From positions 3,318,807-3,382,806 of the forward strand of contig JANPWX010000097.1 in NCBI GenBank assembly GCA_024734555.1: a stretch of 64,000 bases of DNA. Direction: 5' to 3'. The stretch is from Trochalopteron elliotii. Its lineage: Eukaryota; Chordata; Aves; Passeriformes; Leiothrichidae. The notes under the pieces were generated by a model that made no database searches, was not told the DNA's origin, and was given only the letters and a program-made list of their open reading frames with translations. Positions 52,489-64,000 of the stretch are shown here, one piece after another (the first letter of the stretch is position 1; each line of letters begins with the position of its first letter). The position numbers were made by a program, and so were the translations under genes.

Positions 52489-52764
52489 TAGTGATAAGAC
52501 AAGGGGAATGGCCTCAACCTGAAGGAGGGTAGATTTAGATTAGATATTAGGAAGAAACTCTTTACTGTGAGGGTGTGGAGACATTGCCACAGGTTGCCCA
52601 GAGAAACTGTGGGTACCCCATCCCTGAGACTGTTCAATGCCAGGCTGGATGGGACTTTGAGCAACCTGGACTAGTGAAAATTGTCCCTGTCCATGGCAGA
52701 GGGATTGGAGTCAGATGATCTTTAAGGTTCCCTTCCAACACAAACCATTCCATGATTCTATAAT
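52489..52764 (+). mobile_element. CR1 LINE 3' tail remnant
   Basis: It starts TAGTGATAAGACAAGGGGAA, passes through GTTGCCCAGAGAAACTGTGG and CCAGGCTGGATGGGACTTTG, then AGGTTCCCTTCCAACACAAA, and ends CATGATTCTATAATG. This is the conserved 3' end of CR1 retrotransposons, about 276 bp, plus orientation. It is strongly 5'-truncated, as is usual for CR1. It differs in sequence from the copy at 40400 and belongs to another CR1 subfamily or age class. Confidence 0.93.
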
Positions 52765-52879
52765 GGGAAGATTTCAGGGAAAACTAAGTTCCTAGTTCTT
52801 CCCAACAGATTGTATAATTAGGGTCATTTTACTTGCATCGTACTTTACTTATCTGGTCAGATGAAATACTGCATTGTGT

Positions 52880-52977
52880 GTTCCCTGCCCCACCCCAAAA
52901 AACCAAACCAAACCCTAAACTAAACTAACCAACCAAAAAATTCCTAACCACAAGCCTTCCCTGCACTGCCCCCCACC

Positions 52978-53008
<31 letters not shown>

Positions 53009-53060
53009 AACCCAACAAAAAACTAAACCCTGAACAAAACACACAAAAAACATGCTACTC
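52880..53060. repeat. A/C-rich low-complexity tract with (A)27
   Basis: AACCAAACC-type motifs flank an uninterrupted run of 27 A at 52979-53005. It begins about 115 bases after the CR1 tail at 52764. One CCCTAAA occurs, but there is no telomeric array. Confidence 0.9.
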
Positions 53061-55752
53061 CCCCTCTACCCCAAAAAGTCATTCAGGATAAAAATGGGAA
53101 TATCTCCTCTTAATTTTCCCTTTCTTTGCCCAATCTTAACTTTCCAAAGGGTAGTTTATTTTTTCCAGGGAATTTGTCCACATAAGTGAATTTTCCTGGG
53201 AAAATTTCATCCAAGATTAAAGAAACTGTGCCAGCACTGTGACTTTAAACAAAGTAGGTCTCCTTCTTTTAGCCAAGTTGACTTTGACCGTGAAGCAGCA
53301 AGAGGCAGAATTCTCCTTGGTTTGGGAACAGCCAACTCTCCTACCCAAAGATTACTGAGAATGAATCAGGTGCATTCATTTCGCTCCTCATCATCTCCCC
53401 AAGCCTGCCCACCCAAGAGTATCTACATGTACATATTGGCATTTATGAGCTGTTAAAGAAATACATGAAGATAAAGGACTCAGGACAGTTTTGATGCCAG
53501 TAGATGACATAATCCTACTTTATTTTTAGAACTGGTGGGCTTTGCCATTGTTTTTTATGTGGTTCATAAGAATTTCCAACCTCCTCCTCATCTTCTAATC
53601 TGAAGCCTGTTGACTGTTTATTTGACAAAGCTTGCTTCTGCTGTGACTGTCTGAAAAATGGCATTTTGGCATTTTTTTTCTGTGGTATAATGAAAGAAGT
53701 TCCACAAATAGATTACCTTTAAACCAGACCACCAGATACTACAGGTGATGACTTCTAACAGTTTAATTAATAGCTCACCTGAACAAATACTTAAAATTTC
53801 TTTTCCTGGTGATGACTTTGGGTACTGCCAGCCCCTTTTCTTCCATCATCATGAGCTGCTTATTTACTTCTGGTATCATCATAAATCATAACTAAATATT
53901 CCTCTTCCTCCTTGCCTTTTCTTCTCCTTATTTTCCTCTAACTTGTGCCTCCTCAAAATTTACTACCCATTTCCTCTCATCTTACCCGCCTTCTATTTTC
54001 ATCAAGACTGTAAGTTTTGTATGCTAAAAGACAGGCTACTAATTCAGCATTCTTTGCATGCCTAAGTGATTTGCACATTAGCAGACACAGGAGAGAACTT
54101 TGGAGGAAATGCAAGCCCATGGGAGAAGGTGTTATGCTGTTGATTTCAATATAGTCAAAATTAATGTTGTTTATCCAAAACATGTTCACTTCATTTATTT
54201 TTTAAGTGGCAACTCTTCTTAGAGGTGGATAGTCTTAGATTAACTATGTTGGACTCCGAAAGTTCTTTTTATCATGATACACTGAAAAGGGCATAAGATA
54301 GGTTCCTCTCTCTCTTCCTTTCAAATTTTCCTTTTCTGACTTCACATGATAGTTTTTCAGCGCAATATATTCCAGTCTTTTCCTAGAATTATATTATTTC
54401 ATCACATTTCCCTGAATAGTTCTGGTCCCACCACAAAAGATGTCAGCGGTCTTTTTGACTGTTATTTTTTATGACTTCGAAGACAAATGAAGTCTTGGTG
54501 TTCAAGGGTGGAGAATATGTTCCTTTGTCCCAAAACCTACACGCACAATATTGTTCTTCATACGCAGCCTAGGGCTTCCAGTTTTAAATACAGGCTTTGC
54601 CTTACGCAACATCACTTATTTGATAAATTCAGCATGTACCTGTCTGCAAAACCTGTTCCTTGACATTTATACACAAAAAATGAGTGAATTAACAGAAAAG
54701 CAGTACCTACATAAAATGATAGTGGAAAGATCATCTGATGGGTAAGGACAGGGCATGTTTCTTTTCCTTCTTTCCTCTCTAATTTCTGTGGTGGCTTATA
54801 TCATTCAGAAACCATCTCTGTAAGTACATCAATTACAGGAAACTGTGGATAGAGGTGATGCGAATATGGGTCCCAGTGGTTCACATTGCAGAGACAAATA
54901 TATTTGTGCCTAGTGTTATATTATAGGGTTTTTTAGACTGGGTTAAATTCTTTTCCTCCTCTTCTGCATTTATTATTATCTGGTCTTTGACATGACTTGA
55001 CCTACACTGCATGGTCAGTGTGTGGCTTTGTTTATTCCTGGCTCACAGCCACCTTTGTTTTGTTTCAAGGTAGCATTGAAACTGAAATGATGAGATAAGC
55101 AGGGCTAAGAAACACCTTGCTCTCTCCCCTGTGTCATAACAGAAAATATTGCAGTACTTTCAGAACATTTGGCTAGGCTGTTACTAAGAGAAGACTTTAT
55201 AATACAGACTACCATGTCCTATTGCAATATTTTCCCTGTAGAAACTTTAAATCGCTTCCAATGTTTAAGCATATTTTTATGAAAGAGGAAGATTGAGATA
55301 TGAAGTCCAAGGCTGAAGAAGAAATCATCTGAAGTAGCAAGAGCAGTACAGGCACGATGAGAATAGACCACCTATTTCCTAACACAGCAGGAACTGTTCT
55401 TATGCACAGCTTCAGAACCAGTTTAATTACTTTGGTGTTGGTTTAGGCTGTTGCCTGTTATGGATGTGCATCTCTCTGATTCTTGTCATAATCTTATATG
55501 TTTAGGTTGAATATTAAAAACTGAGAAGTGTACATTTGTATCTCAATATCAATTCCATGTAGTCACAGCTTAATAGCTATTCTAATAAATAGAACATATT
55601 TTTAATTATTTTGATACTTCTATAGATAATTAGCTGTTAAAAAGCAAAAAAAGAATGACATTTGCAATCTGTCTTGGATTTTCAATAAACCACTTCTCTT
55701 TCTTGCACATTACAAAATAAGCCTTTATATATGCAGAGGAATGTGACCAGAA

Positions 55753-55774
55753 TGCTCCACTTGATTGTGGAGCA
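55753..55774. repeat. 8-bp hairpin TGCTCCAC
   Basis: TGCTCCAC, loop TTGATT, GTGGAGCA. Flanking bases pair partly (AA before, CATCC after). The word GATTGTGG recurs about 20 bases downstream. A small palindrome of unknown meaning. Confidence 0.8.
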
Positions 55775-55895
55775 GCATCCAAATGATTGTGGAATAAAGA
55801 AGCTTTTATTTCAGAACAACATTTCTAATGGATATTATTCCAGAATAGGTTATTGCACAGTATCTATTTGATTCAATTTGTCATACGAACTCTAG

Positions 55896-55915
55896 ACTGA
55901 TTTACTTAAATCAGT
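55896..55915. repeat. 8-bp hairpin ACTGATTT
   Basis: ACTGATTT, loop ACTT, AAATCAGT. Short; likely chance. Confidence 0.75.
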
Positions 55916-57825
55916 GTTCAGACTTCATGTAGGCCAACTCCCAGACTTCTATTCTCAAAATGTAATGTACTCTGAAAAAAAAAATTAAAATGTACTGACT
56001 GCATTAGATTGGCCAGGAGATTTTAGTCTTTGTATTTTTCACGTTTCATTTATTCTAAAAGATTGCCTTTTTGTAATTAAGACATCAATTAGCCAGTTCT
56101 GAAAATATGTTTTAATTTAAGAGTAAATACAAATGCATTTAGCAGAAATTTATAGCTACCCTTTTTCATTCTTGGTATTCAGTTCTGCTTTTGCCTGGGT
56201 GATTCAAGAATCCAGTGGGATAACCTTCCTTACAAAACACAATCTGTGAATTCTCTTCCTTAGTGACCATGTTAGCTCCAGAGGTGTGCTTAGGAGAATA
56301 AACAACTCAGCTTTTCCAGACCTCCAAATCTGACTTTGTGCTTTGGGCAAATGGTCATGCAGGCGTTTATTTTATTAGACTTTGTTTATCTATTATTAAC
56401 TGTCAGCTATAGATGAACACAGGACTGTGGTTTTGGTCTGTTGCTTTGTTGTTTTTTAATATAAACAGCCTTTTGAATGTCATGCTTTGCCTTCCGTGGA
56501 CTGGGGATACAGAGGAAAATTAAACAAAATGAAAAATCAAAACAAAGAAACCACACCAATGAACAAATAAATAATGAAATGCATGATGTTTTCTGCATGG
56601 AACTAGCAGCAGACAAGTTCATTAATTAAATCATCCAACATGAAATGTAATGGATTGTAAAAATCAGGCTAGCAGTAGTTTCTCACATTAGTTTGCTTCT
56701 TTTACTTTAAGTATTCTCAGGCTCTCTTTCTTTAAGTGATTTTTTTGAATATAGCATTCCAAATTATATGAAGGTAACTTTGGATAACAAGCCTGGATCA
56801 GCTCATGATGCAGACATCCCTCCTAAATCTGACTCTAGGCAGAACAAAAACTTCTGCTGGGCCTTCATCTACCAGGTATTTAATAAGGTCCAGAGTGTCA
56901 AGCACCATACTGGAGCAAAGTTCCTGTCAAGTTAAAATGTATTTACAGTATTACTATCCCTCAGGTATCTCCATGGTACTGGCCACCGAGAGTTAAATAC
57001 CAGTGGCAACAACCTGTCCTGGAGGCTTGCTCAGAAGCAGTGGGTGTGTAAGATTTCCACATCACTTGCCAACCAAAACATGAAGGAAAATGTGTCCACT
57101 TGTATGGTTAAGAGAAGGAGAGGATCTAAACCAGCCTGGAAAAAAAAAAAGCAAACAGAAAATATCATTAATCTGGGTGAACTGGGTGTTGCTACAGGCA
57201 AGCTGTGCTTACCAGATGGCTGAATGGCTGAAGGCAGTGGGAAGTTTGGGTTCGGTGGGCAGATAATTCAGGTTGAAAGCTGTAGGTGTTTTATACCTCA
57301 TCCCTAAGAATTTAGGGATTGTCCCTAAAACAATAGTAGCTGTTGATGCTTGGAGGCATTTGACACATGCAAGGGTTACTGTTTCGTGAGAGAACATCAT
57401 GTTACATGCACACCTGTGAGAAGCAAAAATCCCCAAAATTTTAAAGAAAAAAAAATGATGAGCTTATCAGTGACACAGATACAGAAGAGTTAGGCTCTTC
57501 AGAAGGATTTCACATAAAGATACAATTCTTCAGATGAATACCCAATCTTGTATTCTTATCTATGGGGGAATTTTGATGGCCATCTTTCCTCATTTTCTCT
57601 GGGAGCTGGTATTTGCTCTAGCATGGAAGAAGTCAGAAATTCTGGAGGAGTTATTGCTGGACCTCAGAGGCCCATGAAGGTAAACACCAGCTGCTGGGCT
57701 TCAATGGCTGGTGCCTGAGGAACACATTTTTCCCTTGAGTCTCTTTCCCTCTAGGAGATTCTCTCAGTGTTCTGCACCCCTTTTGAGCCTCTGTGTGCCT
57801 CTCAGGGGAGTCTTTGAAGCACATG

Positions 57826-57843
57826 CACACACACACACACACA
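57826..57843. repeat. (CA)n microsatellite
   Basis: Nine CA units, preceded by ACATG. Confidence 0.92.
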
Positions 57844-58711
57844 AATAATATACCAGGGATAGGTCAGCATCACCTTGGCCAGACTCATAGTCTGTGCAGG
57901 GAGAGGTTTAAACACACCCTCCAGCACACACTGGATCTTGCAGGCCTGAGCATGCTAATCAGGTTACTCTGCCAGTAGGGGTGCTTGGCAAACTATCTGC
58001 AGCCTGTCTGTAAGAAGAAGGAAGAGTACCATGATAAAAGGAACTCTTAATTTCTTTGCTAATATTACCACTTTTTTGCCGTGCTACCAGACCAATTCCT
58101 CAGTGCCCACAGGGATTGAATTCAAATGCCTGTGGACAGATGTTTCTGTGTCCAGCTGGGTATGAGTTCAGTGGACTTGTAGGAACTTCCCCCATTATGC
58201 AATGGATCCCTTCAGGCAGGAACTTTGAACATTGTCTGCCCTTCTTTCAAAGGGTCACTGCAAGGTGATGCTGTTGTGAAGTCCCTCTAGCCACCTCAAC
58301 CGGCAATGAAAATAGTTGTTCTTTGAATCTTCCTCAGATTCTCCCTGTCTCTGGTAGTATTAATGTAATTTAGGGAGTCAGGTTCAGTTACATGTCTTTT
58401 GTGACAATGTGTGGAAAGAGGGAGCCCATGCTAAAACATTTCCAATTTTTACCAGTTTTACATATGAATTATTAGTGCCGAGGTTTACAAAACAGCAGTT
58501 GGCCTGTCAGTTTGAGTTGTTCCTTTTTCTTTCTGAGTCTTTAGAGCCTTTCTTTTACTCTCCCTGTATTTTTCTTTTTAATGGTTTCTTCATGTTGTTA
58601 TTGCTACGTTGGCTCAAAGGTAATTTTTCCTGGCAACATAACCTTTTATTTGAGGGCTTATACTATTGTTGTCTTTTGAAAGGATTTTCCATTCTGCCTG
58701 GTTAGTCTGAT

Positions 58712-58714
<3 letters not shown>

Positions 58715-58745
<31 letters not shown>

Positions 58746-58771
58746 TTTTGTTTTGTTTTGTTTTGTTTTGG
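58715..58771. repeat. Poly(T) followed by (GTTTT)n
   Basis: About 30 T, then five or more GTTTT units. A long mononucleotide run like this is prone to length error in assemblies. Confidence 0.93.
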
Positions 58772-58861
58772 TTTTTTTGTTTCATTAAACGAATATCATT
58801 CTCTTGTGACTAACTTTCCAGACTGTTACACTAGGAAAAAAGAAGAAAAACCAACAAAAAC

Positions 58862-58958
58862 CCACACACATATATGTATGCATATCATATATATAAGATA
58901 CACATACAGATATGTATGTGAAACATGTATATGTGTAACATACATATATGTATATATG
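58862..58958. repeat. Alternating purine-pyrimidine (AC/AT/GT) tract
   Basis: An irregular mix of CACATA, TATATG and TACATA words about 90 bases after the GTTTT tract. The strict dinucleotide alternation over long pieces resembles a decayed AC/AT microsatellite. Confidence 0.85.
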
Positions 58959-61900
58959 AAAACCACAGACAAACAGGTTAGGAAAGTATCAAGGGAAAGG
59001 TGACCTGCATCTGATTTTGTACAGACCATAAAAATTACTACCTCTGATTCATTATTCCACAGTTGTGTTGACAGCATGGCTGTAAATACCATGGCCAGGG
59101 GCTAGCACAGAACAGCAGTGTACATCTCCTAAACCAGAACAGCTAATTTTCCCTGAAAAGGTCACTCCTTGTAGAAACAGCTCAGGGGAAGAGTAAGATG
59201 TAGCAGTAACTTCCAGCTGGGAATATGGGGCATGGGAAGTGCTGAAGGAGAAGTGGAGTGAGTGGAGTGAACTGACAGCTGCGAGTGGGGTAAGTTGACC
59301 CATGTAGTTATAGAGATGTAGTCAGATGCTGAAGGACGCCCATCACCAAATTAACCTATCTGTAGTACTCAGCAGAGAAGAGACATGGGATGACTAGAGG
59401 CCATTGCAAAAGTGCAAGCCAAAGCTGATTCTTCGTCCTGTTTCATGGGAAATGGGTCAGCGTTAATGTTTTCAAATCCTTTAAGTACTTCAATAAGAGT
59501 TTCAATTTTCCCTGGAGTCTGAGCCACTAGGCTCCCACTGAAAATCCTAGCAAAGACTAAATGAATTTTTTTTTTTGCCAGACTGAGCACTCAGACGCTG
59601 CAATGGCAGTTGGGAGAAATTCTAATAACATTGGGGTGGGGCAGAGAAGGGGAATGTGTTTTTATTTTAGAAATCACTATTTAGTACCTCTTTGAAAAAA
59701 CAAACCATATCTACACTACTCACCCAAAACAACAGAAATCCAATCTGTGAATCATCCTCATTCACCTTGCACTCAATCATGGGTGGCTTTTCCATGCTCA
59801 AAAGGCAAAAAGGTGTTTATGACAGCTTTCAAATTCCAGTAATCTTTTACCTTTCACATTCTGAGTCACTTCAGAAATAGATGAATGTTGTTGTAAGTAG
59901 TTATAAGAATAATATTCCTCATTTATGCAGTGACTTAGCTTGAAGCATTAAATATCCTAATAAAATCTTTATGACTTCTCACGTATTAGCTGATTAATAA
60001 GTGGGGAGAATCAGGACCTAAGAGTAAGGGAAGGCATAACTCATGTCCCTCCACTTTTAATGTCTCTGTACTTGTTTTCTTTCACAGGTAAATTATGAAG
60101 AAAAAAAAAAAAACAACAAAATACATTCATGGCTGCTGAATAAAAGCAATTCTGGTGACATAAATGAGTCTATAAGATGTACAGAATGAAATTATTATGA
60201 GTGCAATGGGTTTTATGGTAGATTTGAGGGCAGAAGCTATGACTCCACAGCTGACTAGCTCTTTGATGCACCCCCAATGCACTGGAGAAGAACATATCAG
60301 GCTCAGCTTGCCTGGGATTTATTCCTGTCTAGACTACTGATTTTTCATTTTGTTACATTGCATCTTTGTGTACATTGGTTTCCCACATTGTAAAATGAGT
60401 GAAGATGTGTCTCACTTTTTAAAGCCACTCAGGATGCACTGCTGGAAAGCATCCTTTAAGAATGAGGCATTATTTCTGAGTTCCAGTCATGTGATGGCAA
60501 TTGCAGGACTGGGATTACAGATTCTTTATGGGGTACTTAAATACCATAAAATCCTGAACTGGTCCTGACTGCTCCTGCCCTTATCTGCAAATAGATTTTG
60601 ACTGTATTTGCAGGGATTAGTATTGCCTGTGTGGGATTGGACCCACTTTCAGCAAGGCCAGACATTACCCACAAAATAACTGATTACTAGACATGTGTAT
60701 GCTGACTTGGTGTCTTGTGATATGTTATTAGAGACTGGTGTTTAAGGGAGGGGTGCAGTGTACAAACAACATTTAACCAGCATTTCTGATATTGCCCTGT
60801 ATATCACACAGGGCCAACACTAATAATTTCATCACAGGTCATAGGATTTTTTGCATTTCCTATAGCATGGGGCATGCAACTCTGTGGTCGTAGTAAAATT
60901 GTTGCTGTCAGCCTTCAAACTGGTGAGTTCATTTGCCTTATTGCTTGCAAATAAAATCTTACTAATATGAGTTTAAAAGGTCAGAAGCTGGGAGCATTAA
61001 TCCTATCCCACTGCCTAGATTGTTCCATCTGGACCCAGAAAAGCTAGGAACTATTCCAAGCAGTCCCAAGTAGCTTGTGTGATTTCAAGCACTTCACTCA
61101 ACTTTTGGAGATATGGAAGCACCTAATACCCACTGGAATCCAGAAGAAATAAGATGTCTACTCCAGATGTAAAATCTGGGCTTTGTTTCTGTAGTGCAAT
61201 TCCTTTTCTGCAAAGTGAGAATTGCAAATCATTCACGTTTCACATAGTTTGGGAAGGGTTGAGGTATGAAACAGTTGTGCAGGAATCCTCTGGGAAAAGA
61301 AATTAGATGCGATGAGTAGAAATCCAAAACTGATTAACTTAATTGGAAAAAATGTGTTCACCAGTATGTACTTGTAAATGTGAAGGTGTTTGTCAGTAAA
61401 TGCTGATGAATGTGAGGGTCACCATCTCCAGGGTGAGGAGCACTCAGATGAAGAGACAAAGTTTCCATGTTTCCTGAAGCATGGCTTTTTTCTGCAAGTG
61501 CTTCTGCATGTGAGGGAGTGGGAGATGCCCCAGGTCTTGTGTTGGCTGGAGGACAAGCCAGGGTCAATTGGAGACAAATCTTGGCCAGATATGGCTCACA
61601 AGCATTCTTTTCCCTGACATTTTCATGTGTTTTTCTTTACTAGTAGTATATTAGATATCAACCCTTTTTTTGCTGTTCTCATTTTATGGGCAGTGAAAGA
61701 TATGGCTCCCCTCCATTTTTGATTCCACAAAACTGTAACCAAAACCAAGGACAAGTATGTCTTCCGCTCTAGTATGGTGTATTGTGTATCATATCATTAT
61801 CTTCTGGGTTTTGCTAGCTAGCAAAATAATAATAATACTTAGCACTGACATAGCAATTTCCTTTCAGAGCCCTTTGTAGACATTGCCTAGTTCCGTGGTT

Positions 61901-64000
61901 CCCAAAGTATCGTGCATACCCTGGGAGTGGCTGCAGAGGGCTGCTGCCTCACCCTGGTGGACTCCTGAGTTTACCACCCGTGCACTGCTCTAAAGACAGC
62001 TACAAATCCCTTCAATTTGGTGATGTAGAGTAGCAGACAAAGATCCTGGTACACGGAACAAGCAGGGGCCACCTGCCAAATTGCACAAAGTTGGTAACTT
62101 GACACCTGAACCTGGAACGGTTCATGCTTATACACAGTATAAAGGCAAATTGGTTCTCATAGCAGTAAGTGTTCCAGTGGCTTCAGTGATGTTTTGTGAC
62201 CAGGAAAGTGAGGAGAAATGGTCTCTAAGATAGCATGAAGGAGGGCTTTCACTGATGATTCTGTCTTCAGAAGAAATTGGGATAATAAAAAAGTGTATTA
62301 AATCTAGAAAAGTAATTTCATGCAAATGCAACGTTTCTTGCATGAGATTACCAGTAATCAATATTTAAAGGCCTTACAGCTGTAAAAATAACTATTTAGA
62401 TTTCTGCATATCCATCTAGAACTTGGACTCCAAACTGGGCCTTCCTAACATCAGTCTGTACAAACAACCAGAACACAGTTTCTCATAGTCACTCCCACCT
62501 AAATATCTCAGTATTTTATCTAAGTGGAAGAGCTTCAGCAGCCTGAGATAAAGGCTTTCTACTAGCACATCAAAACCCTTAGTTGAAAAAATATCTCTGT
62601 TCTTGATCACAGAACACAGAAAGATGAACCTGAGTCTCCTTAACTGTATCTATATAAAGAAGGAAGGGAGAGCACAGCTATTCTATTCCTCAATTTTCCT
62701 GCAACTTGTATCTTTGGCTTTCACTAAGTATGCCCAGAAGCCAAACTATTTTGGATCTAGAGGAAATAAACAACATATGGGGATAATATTTTTCTTCTGA
62801 TCTTCCCAGATAGCTAAAATACCCCGAAGAAACAAAGAAAAATATTATCCCCAAATATATTTGATTTTTTATTTAGCTGCACCAAAGTTCTGTAGATCAT
62901 GTAACTACATCCAGGTAGCAGAAGCCATCAATTAGGGCTGGTGACACTTTGATTTCCATCCAATGTGCTTTCTGCTCTTTGGAAGGAGCACAGGACGTTC
63001 AAACAGGCATAGGCAAGGATGGCCATAAGGTATGAACCTTGATTATCTGTGATGAGAAATTGTTTGAACAGTTCCAGGGATGCAACTAGGCAAAATCAGG
63101 AGCACACACAGGCCTGCAATCATTAGCAATACTCAGGCTGGATGTGGCCAGCCTGTTTTGGAAAGTATAGGAGTGGCTAGCCTAATCTACTTGCTCTCAG
63201 GGCCAAAGAACGGACCCTAGGTGTTTTAAAAGTTTCAATACACAAAACCACAAAGGCCTTGCAAGTCCAGGGAAGAGGAGGATCCTCAAATCTCTGTCAT
63301 ATAGATGTGTTCAAACATTTCAAACCAGGCTGTGTCAAACCAGGCAAAGCTTTGGACAAAACAGCTGAGTTATGCCCCGAAATTATGTGAGCACATGAAT
63401 CAAGAAATTGAAATCAGTAGAGTAAAAAAAGTGTATGAAAATTTCAGCTGTGAATTCCAACACATCTTAGAAAACTATGTACTCAGGAAAACTGTTATGC
63501 ATGTGTCCTTGAAATTCATTCTTTTCCAAACAGTTCTTGATGGTTTTCGGCAACTGAGTTCTGTGTGGTACAATTATGACCTAGGGATTAAAGGAAAAAT
63601 CGTGTCAGATTAGTATTGTTCTCGAGAAAGAAATCCCAAACCTCTTCTAGTCTTGAGGATGCAAAATTTTTGTAGAGGTCATCTTTTTGTGGCAATTCAC
63701 TGAGGGCCCTGTGAAACTTGGTCACTTTTTTGTAGTCATGAATATTTTCTGCAGGCATCTGCTCTCAGATTAAAACTCTGAGATGTAATGTCTCAGAGCT
63801 TTGCCATGTCACAGGCCCATTTCCCTTGGTACATATGAACATACACATTTGCATTGCTCTTGCACTAAAATATATTGCTTTACCTGGCAATATGAAGTAA
63901 TCTTTCAATAGACTTGTTTTAGATCTTCAAGTTGAAAAGAACATTGCAACATTAAACTACAAAATTAAGCCGGAATTCTCAAGAGAAAAAGGCTGTTTTG

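Larger units (their letters stand above)
52765..64000. other. Intergenic DNA, no gene recognised
   Basis: About 11 kb with short overlapping frames (up to 102 aa) and no recognised family. It holds simple repeats at 52979, 57826, 58715 and 58862 and small hairpins at 55753 and 55896. A stretch at about 61893-61990 starting CCGTGGTTCCCAAAGT vaguely resembles the ends of hAT-type DNA transposons. Nothing else is supported. Confidence 0.55.

Noticed and set aside
52900..52935. Interstitial telomeric repeat (CCCTAAA)
   Set aside because: Only one unit is present in an A/C-rich low-complexity stretch.
1..64000. CRISPR arrays, rRNA genes, bacterial-type operons or intact retroviral proviruses
   Set aside because: No regular spaced direct repeats, rRNA-like sequence, clustered long frames or paired long terminal repeats were seen.

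Overview
The window looks like vertebrate, most probably bird, nuclear DNA. It is AT-rich and almost gene-free over long stretches, with split genes bearing GT/AG introns and few interspersed repeats. The only clearly recognisable transposon fossils are CR1 LINE tails, the dominant repeat class of birds. I cannot name the species.

Layout. Positions 1-24915 are the 3' part of one plus-strand gene, SMOC2 (SPARC-related modular calcium-binding protein 2). Four coding exons could be read by eye with matching splice phases: 18431-18533, 19427-19701, 22090-22133 and 24892-24915 (stop TGA at 24913). Together they encode the last ~148 residues: the extracellular calcium-binding (EC) module with two canonical EF-hand loops, then a basic C-terminal tail. 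No earlier SMOC2 exon (thyroglobulin or follistatin-like modules) was found in 1-18430, so that stretch is taken to be intron. It holds an antisense CR1 tail, a perfect 14-bp hairpin, a 22-bp tandem duplication and a nested foldback repeat with tRNA-promoter-like boxes. From 24916 there is probable 3' UTR whose end is not resolved.

About 26.5-64 kb reads as intergenic DNA with no recognised gene. It holds two plus-strand CR1 remnants (about 40400-41236, with decayed reverse-transcriptase coding sequence, and 52489-52764), a GC-rich but CpG-free block (about 49195-49555), and simple-sequence tracts. One weak minus-strand exon candidate lies at 49796-49550: a short reading frame with a possible membrane segment just after a good splice acceptor.

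No multi-gene system, CRISPR array, rRNA, intact tRNA gene or intact mobile element was seen. Most reading frames in the window are short and look like chance frames. The items most worth checking are the nested foldback at 8038-8271, the minus-strand exon candidate near 49.7 kb, and the SMOC2 C-terminal exon structure.
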